Source: Owenia fusiformis (taxonomy: Eukaryota > Annelida > Polychaeta > Sabellida > Oweniidae). From it: a stretch of DNA of 64,000 nt. How positions within the stretch are numbered: the first letter of the stretch is position 1; the number at the start of each line of letters is the position of its first letter. Shown here one piece after another: positions 1 to 10,400 of this stretch. The stretch is taken from contig CAIIXF020000006.1 of NCBI GenBank assembly GCA_903813345.2, positions 8,730,989-8,794,988 on the forward strand, given 5' to 3'. The notes beneath the pieces are model-generated. The model saw only the letters and a program-made list of their open reading frames with translations, had not been told where the DNA came from and did not search any database. Made by a program: the position numbers and the translations under genes.

Positions 1-1181
1 TTTGAGCCAAAATGAATAGCTTGTTTATCTTAATTAATTGGCCCATGGGTTAACCAGTTCTAACTGTAATATTACATAGTATACACAGCTGACGTTGGTT
101 GTTCATGTATTTATTTCTAATGTTTTATAGAATTTCAAAATTTATTATTTTTATACTTTTGTGAACTAGGCCTAATGGAATAAATTCATATCTAAAAACT
201 CTTTTGACAGTGACAGAGGATTTTGTTGTTATTTAACACATTGAATGTAATGGAAGCATGACACATTTTTAGACAAATTACCCAATATGACAGCTAGTTT
301 TTGAAAGAAATAGAGTTTTAATAGTTAGAATTTAAACCTGCACACCACCTCAAAACGCAATATGTGGACATATATTACTTTCACATTTTCATACAACCAA
401 CAATACTATTAAGACTGTAATATAAAGTTGATGTCATTTTAAACTTTTTTTCTGGTAATATCAAAGCACAACCATTTAGTTTAAAAAATAAAAATCATGT
501 TCATGTTTGAACGATGGTGGCAAGTAAACATTCTGGCAATACACCACCAAGAGTAATTTAACATGTATCATTTAAAACATTTTAATTCTGTAGTGACCTC
601 ATATTCTAAATTTATAAACCTTCCAAATATCAAAATGTCTATGACAATCCTAGCAATCGAAGGAACAATCCTGATAATGACACATTTATCATGAGTATTT
701 GTACATAAGATTTGCCCCATTTGTTTACTTAATTGTATATTCTTTCATATAGCTCAAAATCTTACCCGAAACAACCCAATACTATACTAACTATCATTCT
801 TTTGAAAATGACTGATTTGACTGTCATGTACTTGACAAGATGTATAATGGAATTGTATTGTTTTCATCTGGTTTATTTTTAAACGGAATCAGCGACCAAA
901 TCATGGTTATTTGATGAGCTTTTCAAGGTTGAAACCACTCGTTATCTGCCCGAACAGATTAATTAATGATTGACTAGATGTTAATGATAAAATCAAGTTG
1001 ATTGATGTGTTACTTGAGACTTTAAAGTCCTATTCTTCCCCTTTCTAATGTTATTATCTTTAAATGAGAGCCCTTTGTCAAAATTAAATCCACAAATGCC
1101 AAAATTACATGAAATATCTGCTCCAAGTACATGTATATTGTATCATTGTTTTGCGATTCAATCAAATGTCATTTTTACAAT
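1..1181. other. AT-rich stretch without recognised gene
   Basis: No exon with usable splice sites and no recognisable protein similarity was seen on either strand. The short open frames here look like chance runs in AT-rich DNA. The last four bases, CAAT (1178-1181), are the left target-site copy of the LTR retrotransposon that follows. Confidence 0.6.
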
Positions 1182-1797
1182 TGTAATGTCCGGGGCTAAG
1201 GCCGTGGGTGGCGATAATAAAGATAACAAAATGCCAAAGTTAAAATATATAAAATCACACTACTATACCTTGCATTTGGTGTTCATGAGCAACCCATTTG
1301 GCTTATTAGTAATGATTATGTATTTGTTTTTATTTGTCTGTTCCTTATGAATGGTTTATCGGTTGAAAATTAGATGCTAGTAAGGCACTTTCAAAAATAT
1401 ATTAAACAATTCAATTAGACAAACAAAGTATCTTATGCATTTCTAGGTGTTAGGTATAGTAGTGTGAAAATGGTCTATTTCAAATAAACTTAGTGTTCTC
1501 TGTATAATCTCAAAGCAACTACCAAGCTGGGCAAACACCCAAACTCAAGTGAGTGAGTGTGTTTTCCATATATGGAAGTGACACAATACAAAACAACATT
1601 GAACATACAACATGAAAAGCTAAAAACTGGTTTGAAACAAAAGAAAGTGAAAAGGCAAGGCATGGCAAACAAGAGGATTAAAACATTTATCACTGATACA
1701 ATAGTAACCTAGGGACCTGTTATATTGATAAGTGAAATATAAAGGATTGATCAATATGAAGTGAAAAATATAAAAACATGAAAATGGCCATGTTACA
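1182..1797 (-). repeat. 3' LTR, carrying a nested MITE
   Basis: This is the left-hand LTR copy, downstream for the minus-strand element. Outside the nested insertion at 1256-1466 plus one 5-bp target copy it aligns over 400 bp with 3472-3871 and shows one substitution. It ends in the TGTAA/TTACA inverted motif. Confidence 0.93.
1256..1466. mobile_element. 211-bp MITE nested in the LTR
   Basis: The element starts CACACTACTATACCT and ends with its exact complement, giving terminal inverted repeats of about 15 bp. It is bounded by the 5-bp direct repeat AAAAT (1251-1255 and 1467-1471). The sister LTR has a single AAAAT at the equivalent place, which proves insertion directly. There is no coding capacity. 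The superfamily is uncertain: a 5-bp duplication and CAC ends would be compatible with Transib-like elements, but the TIR is not a close match to what I know of that family. Confidence 0.9.
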
Positions 1798-2039
1798 TCC
1801 ACGCGGACAACGTCTAAATGCGTCCCGCATTTACCTTAAGTCGGTCATAAATACAAAATACACAAAGGATAAATATTTATAGCAATTTAAAATTATGTAA
1901 CACATCTGTATAAAAATGAGCTTATTCCTCCCCTAATAGCATCCACAATGGTCAACATTATAAAGCAAGGTATAACATAATTCTAAAGTATAAAATGTTG
2001 ACTAGTTACCAAAAAACATGTTAAGTAAAATCATTTTAG

Positions 2040-2290
2040 GCTTAATTAACACCATGTAAGGCAAAATATGACACCATATAGGCGAATGCACACCACAAAA
2101 GGCAAATATACACCATACAGGCTATTGCACACCATAAAAGGCTTATTATACACCATAAAAGGCTAATCACCATAAAGGCTAAGTATATGCACCATATAAG
2201 GCTTTAGCACCATAAAGGCTAGTTACTTTACACCATAAGGCTTGAACACCATAGGCAGTTAAATGAACACCATAACTGGCTAATAAATAA
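2040..2290. repeat. degenerate tandem repeat, CACCATAAAAGGCT motif
   Basis: About ten imperfect copies of a unit containing CACCATAAAAGGCT, spaced roughly 20-35 bp, lie inside the LTR element between the end of the gag-like ORF and the 3' LTR. Spacing and sequence vary, so this is an old or loosely constrained array. Internal tandem arrays of this sort are common in non-autonomous LTR elements. Its function is unknown. Confidence 0.75.
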
Positions 2291-2527
2291 ACATCAATTT
2301 AAGACAAATACACCATGAAGATTGATTACTCAATAGGTTTGATTGGCACATTGTGGTAAAAGGCTAGTCACTAACGATATATGTATATCTGATGTCATGA
2401 CAGTCAATTGAAGATCAGTGAAGATAAAAGTTGTTCCAGATTATCATATTATGGAAAATATGCAGAAGTTGCAGAAGTTAATACAGATCTCTTGTAGTTG
2501 TAGGTCAAAACGAAACATATCCTCAAA

Positions 2528-3325
2528 TCAAACATCAAATAGTATCGCTTTGTGATGATTTGGTGTCTTTCCTTTCCAAAATAGATGTTCTCCTAATTGT
2601 TTCCATAAAGTTGAAGATTCAGTTGGTCCCACTCGAGTTATAATTTGATCCAATTTTTCCTGCTGCGTTTTGATCACTGTTTTGTATAATTCCATTGTTT
2701 CGGATTGTTCCTTGAGTTGATTCTTGATATCAATTATAGTATTAAGATGTTTATCACAGGTAACGGTCAATGTATTAAATTTCACCTCAGAATCCGTCAG
2801 ATCAGATTTCAGTTTGGAGATGGTTTGATCATCCCTAGTTGTGCGATCAGAATATTCCTGTAGGTCCTTTTGTAATTCTTGGATCTGTCTGTCTTGAGCT
2901 TTAATGTCAGCCAAAATTTTAACCTTCTGTGATTCCAGTTCCATGATCCGTTCTTTGTATATTCGGTTTCCATTCTTCTGTCCATATAATTCGCTCTCTA
3001 TGCGCTTGTAGTTGTCCATGTTGTATTTATAAACATCCATATTTACAGTTGCTGTTTGACAATGTTTATTATGTTGCTTTGATCGTTCATTTGATTTTAA
3101 AAGTTTTGTTTGTGTTGAAGCAGACTTGGTTGATTTTACTAAATGTTGTTGAATTGTTGGGTATTCCTGGTGATCTCTATCACGGTGTCCATATATTTTG
3201 CATTTTGAACAAAAATACCTGGCATTTTTGAATAGTTCACATTGTCGCTTGGTGTGGTTTACAGATTTACAGAACCAACATCGCTTCACAAATGAGATGG
3301 TATTCCATTTTGTCGTAAATTCCAT
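2528..3325 (-). CDS. gag-like protein with zinc knuckles and coiled coil
   Basis: This intact ORF of 265 residues is the only one in the LTR retrotransposon. Near the N terminus (about residues 16-52) lie two knuckle motifs: C-x2-C-x4-H-x4-C, then C-x2-C-x4-H-x4-H. Residues of about 95-235 are rich in E, K, Q, L and I in heptad-like spacing, predicting a long coiled coil. A gag-type role in RNA binding and particle assembly is inferred from the knuckle and the position between the LTRs. The order is unusual because knuckles normally sit at the C terminus of Gag. It could alternatively be a captured host gene fragment. Confidence 0.75.
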   Translation of the reverse strand: MEFTTKWNTISFVKRCWFCKSVNHTKRQCELFKNARYFCSKCKIYGHRDRDHQEYPTIQQHLVKSTKSASTQTKLLKSNERSKQHNKHCQTATVNMDVYKYNMDNYKRIESELYGQKNGNRIYKERIMELESQKVKILADIKAQDRQIQELQKDLQEYSDRTTRDDQTISKLKSDLTDSEVKFNTLTVTCDKHLNTIIDIKNQLKEQSETMELYKTVIKTQQEKLDQIITRVGPTESSTLWKQLGEHLFWKGKTPNHHKAILFDV

Positions 3326-3453
3326 ATTAAAAAGTATGATTGTTCCAGATGTCTAATTATTCTTCTAATGTGTGTCACTGTCAAATATTCCACTTTGTTG
3401 CCTTCACCTACCCAACTTCTTCACTCACCAACCCCACTTTATATCCTTGCCTA

Positions 3454-3470
3454 CCCCACTCCTGGTACCA
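3454..3470 (-). other. primer-binding site matching leucine tRNA 3' end
   Basis: The plus strand reads CCCCACTCCTGGTACCA one base before the LTR at 3472. This looks like the 3' terminal 17 nt, including CCA, of a metazoan leucine tRNA with UAA anticodon. On the minus strand it is the complementary primer-binding site next to the 5' LTR, which fixes the element's orientation. The tRNA identity is from memory. Confidence 0.85.
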
Positions 3471-3471
3471 A

Positions 3472-3871
3472 TGTAATGTCCGGGGCTAAGGCCGTGGGTG
3501 GCGATAATAAAGATAACAAAATGCCAAAGTTAAAATATATAAAATGGTCTATTTCAAATAAACTTAGTGTTCTCTGTACAATCTCAAAGCAACTACCAAG
3601 CTGGGCAAACACCCAAACTCAAGTGAGTGAGTGTGTTTTCCATATATGGAAGTGACACAATACAAAACAACATTGAACATACAACATGAAAAGCTAAAAA
3701 CTGGTTTGAAACAAAAGAAAGTGAAAAGGCAAGGCATGGCAAACAAGAGGATTAAAACATTTATCACTGATACAATAGTAACCTAGGGACCTGTTATATT
3801 GATAAGTGAAATATAAAGGATTGATCAATATGAAGTGAAAAATATAAAAACATGAAAATGGCCATGTTACA
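3472..3871 (-). repeat. 5' LTR (empty-site copy)
   Basis: This 400-bp LTR begins TGTAA and ends TTACA and is followed by the CAAT target duplication. It lacks the nested MITE of the other LTR and so records the pre-insertion site. In element orientation it carries AT-rich, TATA-like stretches that could serve as the promoter. Confidence 0.93.
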
Positions 3872-4403
3872 CAATGATAAAATGTATAAAATGAATGACA
3901 CCAGTTTTACAAGGCTTACTGCATTGTATTGTAGATTTATTAAGAGTAATTATGAAATCATGTCATGGCATGAGTAAAGACTTGAAGATGTGTAAATGGT
4001 CTTGTATGTTAACAAAAGATTATGTACTTCAAATATAAGATGGTCCCAATGTTTATACAAGCTTTTACTCAGACCTTAGATGGCTGTACCATTATGCATC
4101 TCCAAATTGGCATCATCCCAATTAAGGTCACTCACATTGGATTTCATTGTAAAATGCTATAAACTGAAAACAATGATATAGTTTGTTTGCATGTAATATC
4201 TCTAATTATTTGCATTTTTTATGAGATAATTGAATTTTATTACAATTAAATTTAATGGCACACCCTCAAACTACAAATAACTCAATTGACATATTTTATC
4301 ATTTCTCCACAAGACCTAAAACAAATATATTTGAAAACGAGATCAAGGGCTAATAAGGTTGATTTTAGTCAAATGTTAGTTGCTTGTATGATTAGCCAGA
4401 ATC
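3872..4403. other. upstream region of the harmonin homologue
   Basis: About 530 bp of AT-rich DNA between the LTR element and the first coding exon of the harmonin homologue. It probably contains promoter and 5' UTR. No core promoter motif could be placed with confidence. Confidence 0.4.
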
Positions 4404-7400
4404 ATGGCAGCACAGTCTGTTTTCATCAATGGAGAAAATCATGATTTTGTGATGCGAGTTTCACAAAGAGTAAAGCAAAAGGTGTGGAGAAACTCAGTTT
4501 TTATACCATTGACTCGCTAAATGCTGAAATGCTTCAGTGTTTTAATATGTAACCGATATATTTCACCAGGGCAGGAAAATATGTAGGATTATTAAAGGAT
4601 GCATTTTTGTTGCCAAATCTAGGATAAATCTACAAGGGTAGCTTTTCCTGGGCATTAATGTCATGTCTCCAGGAGTTTATTAGAATTTATGACAATACTC
4701 ACAAGACCAACAACTAAAATTATTATTGCTTATTAATTAAACTTGGAAACAGTTCCAAAATCCTCAAACAACAGGCTATTTTAGTAAAAAACAATTGCCT
4801 GTTTGTGAAATCCAGGGGCCTGTATTAATCAGATATTGATTTGCTATTTCAGGTGAATGAGTTATTGGATCAACCAGTGGAAAGACAGAGACTCTTCCAG
4901 GCACTAAAACAATACCAACAGTAAGATTCAATATTATTGGAAATATTTCGTTAAAGTGGCAGCAAAGAATGGAGAGTGTAAAATTTTGGAAAGAATATTT
5001 TCAAAAAGCATGTCAGTGTTTCTCTTAAATCTTTATTTTGTTTCTGTCGAAAAAGAATGAGATAACTGATCAAATATAGAAGTTATTGAAGAATAAATTG
5101 CAGAAATATTTGAATTCATTAGGATTGAAAGAGGGGATTTAAAATTTCCTTTTCAAAAATACCAGATAACTAAAAATTGAAGGGATTGTGAAATGAAGTC
5201 AGACCTATTTGAATTTTTAGAAAATGGGCATGGCATTGAATCTTGTAAAAATTGTGACATGTTTTAGAACCCTACTCTTAAATCATCTTATTTTTGTTGT
5301 CTTTTTCAGAATTTAAATCAGATTCTTTATCTTTTCATTCTCATCTTGCTTTACAAGGTTTCAATTGCTCCAGCCCTTTGTTGAATATATATTAATCAAA
5401 ATATCCATCCACTGAGTAAACCATGCTTGCTCCAATGATAATCTCAAAAGCAAGATACAAGATGTATGGGCATAAGAACTGTCTTAGTCAGAATGTATCA
5501 ATTAGAATCTCAGCTGGGTTCAAACATTTTCATCTGTCCTCACATTGCTTTTCAACTTGGATCATGTAGAGTTCTATATGTTCTTGGTTAAAAAAGATCC
5601 CCAGCTTCTATCTGGGATCAAATAGATTCATACAAATAGCTGGGTTCAAATAGGTAAAAATGCAATGGATTCTAAACATGATTCAATGCTTGGTTGCTTA
5701 GATGCCATGCTAGAGATAATTATATTAATTTTGTTATATATATTATATTAATTTTGATAATAGTATAAATATGCATCCCTTTATCATCAAACTTTTTAGG
5801 ACATATGATGTAGACACCCTGGTTGGAGAATTGAAGGAAATTATTAAAGATCCAAACAAGATACAACTCTACAATGATATAAGGTAATTAAGTATGAATG
5901 ATACAGTATGTCCCATTGTCTTCTTCATGGTTTCTTATCGAGTTTGACTGTTTCTGTGCATGTTGATATCATGGTTTGGTATCCAGGGGGTCATTGACAG
6001 AACTTTCGCAAAGTTACGAATTTGCAAGTCAATTGTTGATTTTACAAATTTGGGAAATGTGCATTAACAGAACTTTCGTAAAGTTAAGAACGATTCGCAA
6101 AGTTATGAAAAAATGATGTCACGTATGCTTTCGTTTGTAACTTTAATAGCACCTCAGACCCTTTCATAACTTTGCGAATGGCATATTTCTCATCCAGTTC
6201 TTATGTAAGGTATACAGGTTGGCAAAATTAAATTGTTCTTTATATGCATGCTAAGTTTCAAGCTAAAATATCCACATATTCTTACATGATAAGCAAATAT
6301 CTTTCTGAGCTGGGAATCTTTGAAATCACGGAAACAGGTTTAATCACAGCGCGCAATGATATCAAATGACATCATATTTTTATTTGTGCTAAATAATGAT
6401 ATAAGATGACGTCACAACTTGAAATTTGTTTACGAATGATAAAACTGACTTACGAAAGTGTCTGTTAATGGCCAATTTGTAACTTTATGAATTCGTAAGT
6501 CATTCGTAACTTTTTAAATATTTACGAATTTCATAAAGTTAGGAATTACGAATTCGTAACTTTGCGAAAGTTCTGTTAATGACCCCCAGTTTGTTTGTTT
6601 TGTTAAGATCACTCTAAAAAATAATTACTTAAGTTTGTATTATCTTTGTATTTACAAGTAATTTAATTACTAGGTCAGGTAATTGTTTTTGTCCCAAAGG
6701 GTTTTTCATTTTTGTAATTATATTACTAGCATAGTATTATTTTGACTGAATTACTATATTGAGTAATTAAAAAATTACTTGTATTATAAATAATTATACT
6801 TATTAAGTAATTATTTTACTCTATTCTATAAGTAATTGTTTTGTTCCAAAGGGTATTTTATATTTGAGGATAACATTACTAAGTAATTATATTACTTAAG
6901 TATTGAAATTACCCAATTAGAAATTGAATAATTTGTTCAAGACTTTTTTAGTTTTTTTAACTTGCAATTGGCTATGATTCATTTACAAGAGAATTCTTTT
7001 GTTCTCAAGTTTCCACATATGTCAATGATTACATGCAGCACTTTGAACAAATTGTACCTCACTTTTGGGGACCAGACCTAATAGTTAACTGAATACCACA
7101 AAATGGAGTTTGTCTTATTAGGTTAATATCAAATAGAGTTAGCATTAATTAATTGTATGTTAATCAGTTTCACATAAAATTGACATAGTTCTTTGCAAAT
7201 TTATAATTTTATAATTTTGTTACAGTTTCTTTTAATAAAGAATTAAATCTTGATTTTAAAAATATTAATATTAAAAAACATGATATCAAACTACATTAAG
7301 TAATTTAATTACTATTTTAAAAATTTAGAATACTAAGTATTGGAATTACTCAGTATAATCTTATCATTTTATTGCAGTTAAACATATTAATTCATTAACA

Positions 7401-10400
7401 TTGCTATTGCTATATAGTAATTCAAATATCAAAAGATTACTCAGTAACACATTTCCAATTTAATGCAATTAAACTTAGTAATTCCTTTACATTGTTGGTA
7501 TTATCATATTTCTATAAAGTAATTCAAATATTAAAAAGATTACTCAGTAGTGTATTTTGAATTTAGTGCAATTAAACATTTATTTGGTACCATTTATTTA
7601 CATTGCTAGTATTATAATATTTCAATATAGTAATTTGAATGTTAAAAGAATTACTAAATAATGTATTTTCAATTAAATGTTATTAAACATAGTAATTCAT
7701 TTACATTGCTAGTATTACTATTAATGAAATGTTAAAATGCAAATGGGGAATAAAATTACCTAGTAATATTATTACTTTTATATGCAAATAAAACAAAAAC
7801 AGAAACAATTTATTTACAAATAAAGTATTACAATTATTAAAGTAAGTAATTCACACAAATAAACAATTACTAAGTAATATGATTACATTTTAGGTGACAC
7901 AAGTAATTTATAAATTACTTAGTAATCAATCAAATTACTTCAGCTAGCTGTCAAGTAATATTTTTTAGAGTGTATCTATTATACTCTCTTGGCACTTCAT
8001 ATATTTTAGAGTTCATATTATATTTCATTAGTTCACAAAATTATACGTTCTTAAGCAATCTGAAAATTGAAAGATTTACTTATATTTGTAGGCCCTTGAT
8101 ACTACTGAGACAACAGATGGAATATGATAAACTGTTACCACAGCAACACATGGAACATCTGCGTATCATAAATCTTGAGAAGTCTCACCAACAGCAACTT
8201 GGATTTGCAGTTGTAGGAGGTGAGTTCTTGATTTTAAAACTTTATACTGAAATGTTGATTCTAAAGATAGTTCTTTTCAAAATGTTGATTCAGAAAAAGT
8301 CGAATTGATATCATGATAACACCAGGCTATCAACTTGAGAGTTTAGACTCAAGTTTTCAAGTTAACAGCAACTTTAGTGTACATTTCATTTGCCTTCTTT
8401 TTCACAGGTTTAGAACATGGCATAGGTGTCTATGTGTCCAAGGTAGTTCCCAATTCCCAGGCTGATATACAGGGATTGAGGGTGAGTACAGTAAAACCTG
8501 TATACCCTAACACCTCTCTTATTCAAACAACTCTCAATGTGAACATTGTTTTTCAGTTCCAATGAGCTAAATCATTTAGTTATGTAACAAGCTAGTTTAT
8601 AGTTAAATGCTAATTTTTTTGCACAAAAAGCTAAAATAAATGCCACATGAATGCAGGTTTATTAAAGAGGCTTTCAGTTTCAACCTTTCGAACGAGTTCA
8701 ATTTATTCCAATTATTTACCATATATTTTCACTTAAAATCATGTACAAAAGTCATTTTTATGTTGAATATATTCTTTACATGTATTTCTTGAAACCAGGT
8801 TGGTGATCAGATCCTAAGGCTGAATGGATTCACTATTGACCAAGCAATTCATGAGGAGATACTGGCCTACATAAAAACAAGCAGAGAGCTTATCCTTAAA
8901 GTCAGAAGTAAGTTGATGTATAAATACATGTGATGTCATTCCTGACAGCGGTGTGGGTTAAAGGCAATGGATAAGTTGCATTACTAAAATTAAACTGGAC
9001 AATATACATTCAGACATTTTTAAAAGAAAAATAAAGATGAAGTTCACGAGTAGTATTTCACGTCTTTTGCTTTGAATTTGCCCATCATCCTTTTAATTTA
9101 CAGTGGATTAAATTCTACTCTGTTTCCCTCATTACATCCCCATATAGAAAATGTGTAGTACATTGTCTGTAAATGTAAGAGTATAATTTCATGTTTTTCA
9201 GTTTTTATAAAATTGTTTTTGAAGAAATTAAACTGTAATTTTTTATTATATTCCAGATGTAGGAATGGTGCCAATTAAAAGGTGAGCAAAATCTTTATGC
9301 CCAAACTTTACTTTACTAATGTTAATGATTTGTTTAATGTTCAATAATATTTGGACTTTTAGCCAGTTTATCCCATGGTGTATAACATATATTCTTTATT
9401 TTTGTATTTTTGCAGTGTGCAAGATGATAAACTGAAGTGGCAGTACATCACACAGGAGGTATGTTAGCATTTCTCACTAATGAAAACTCATGCTTTATTA
9501 TGCACAATACAGTACATAGAAATTATCCAAGTTATTGTTCTAAGTATGTGTCAGCTGTCATGTGGTATATTAGAAACATTCCAGTGTACTTCAACTTGAT
9601 TTTGCACTTTTATAATTGTTGATATGACAGTAAATACAACATTGAGTGAGAAAAAAACAAAATATGAAAAGTAAAATAACAAATAAATACAAACAAATAC
9701 ATATAAATATAAACATTTTACTATTGAGAAATTCATTTCAGAACAAAGCTGTGTCCAATGGTCACCAAGATACAGTGAAACTGTTCATAAGCATTCCACC
9801 AGGTGCCGGCCTAGGCTGTAGGTATGTCCCTAGAAATATTTCTACAAACAAAATTTTATAATTAAAATTTTTTATTTGGCCTTTTCATGACCAGCATTTA
9901 GCATCACATTCATTGTGGGTATTTGACATCTGTAACAACTGTTACACTTTGTATAAAGTAAATAAAGTTATTTTGTATCCAATAATGAACCATTGCAGAC
10001 TAAGACTAACCCATAATACAAAGTTACCACAGATATGGGTAAACTGGAACATTTTAATATTCAGCAAGTATTTATTCTTAATTCTTAACAAGATTTCTCA
10101 TCACAGAGACAATTCTGGTTTTTAAAAACATGTGCTTTGCGAGATGTAATATGCGTCATCATCCATTGATCTTTACTTGTAGTATATGCAGTGGATCACA
10201 AAAGAACTCAGGCATATATCTACAGTCCACTAAAGTGGGAGGATTGGCAGAGGAGGCAGGCTTAGAGGTGGGGGATCAAATCCTGAATGTCAATGGGACA
10301 CGCTTTGATGGAATTTCTCACTCAGAGGTATGAATAAAGGTATTAATACACTGTATGCATGATTTTTATTATCTCACTAAATAAAGTTTGTAGGGATAAA

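Larger units (their letters stand above)
1182..3871 (-). mobile_element. complete non-autonomous LTR retrotransposon
   Basis: Two direct repeats of 400 bp (1182-1797 after removing a nested insertion, and 3472-3871) begin TGTAA and end TTACA, and are flanked by the 4-bp duplication CAAT (1178-1181 and 3872-3875). The LTRs differ at one position only (T at 1505, C at 3579), so the insertion is young. The primer-binding site and the gag-like ORF both read on the minus strand, so 3472-3871 is the 5' LTR. The internal region is about 1.67 kb and holds one ORF and a tandem repeat; no reverse transcriptase, protease or integrase is present, so it must be mobilised in trans. No strong polypurine tract is visible next to the 3' LTR. 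Gypsy-type ancestry is an inference from LTR ends and primer only. Confidence 0.93.

Noticed and set aside
1048-1350. 100-codon open frame crossing the LTR boundary
   Set aside because: It runs from unique DNA into the LTR and nested MITE, so it is a chance frame.
3454-3470. Leucine tRNA gene
   Set aside because: Only the 3' terminal 17 nt including the non-genomic CCA are present, next to an LTR; this is a primer-binding site.
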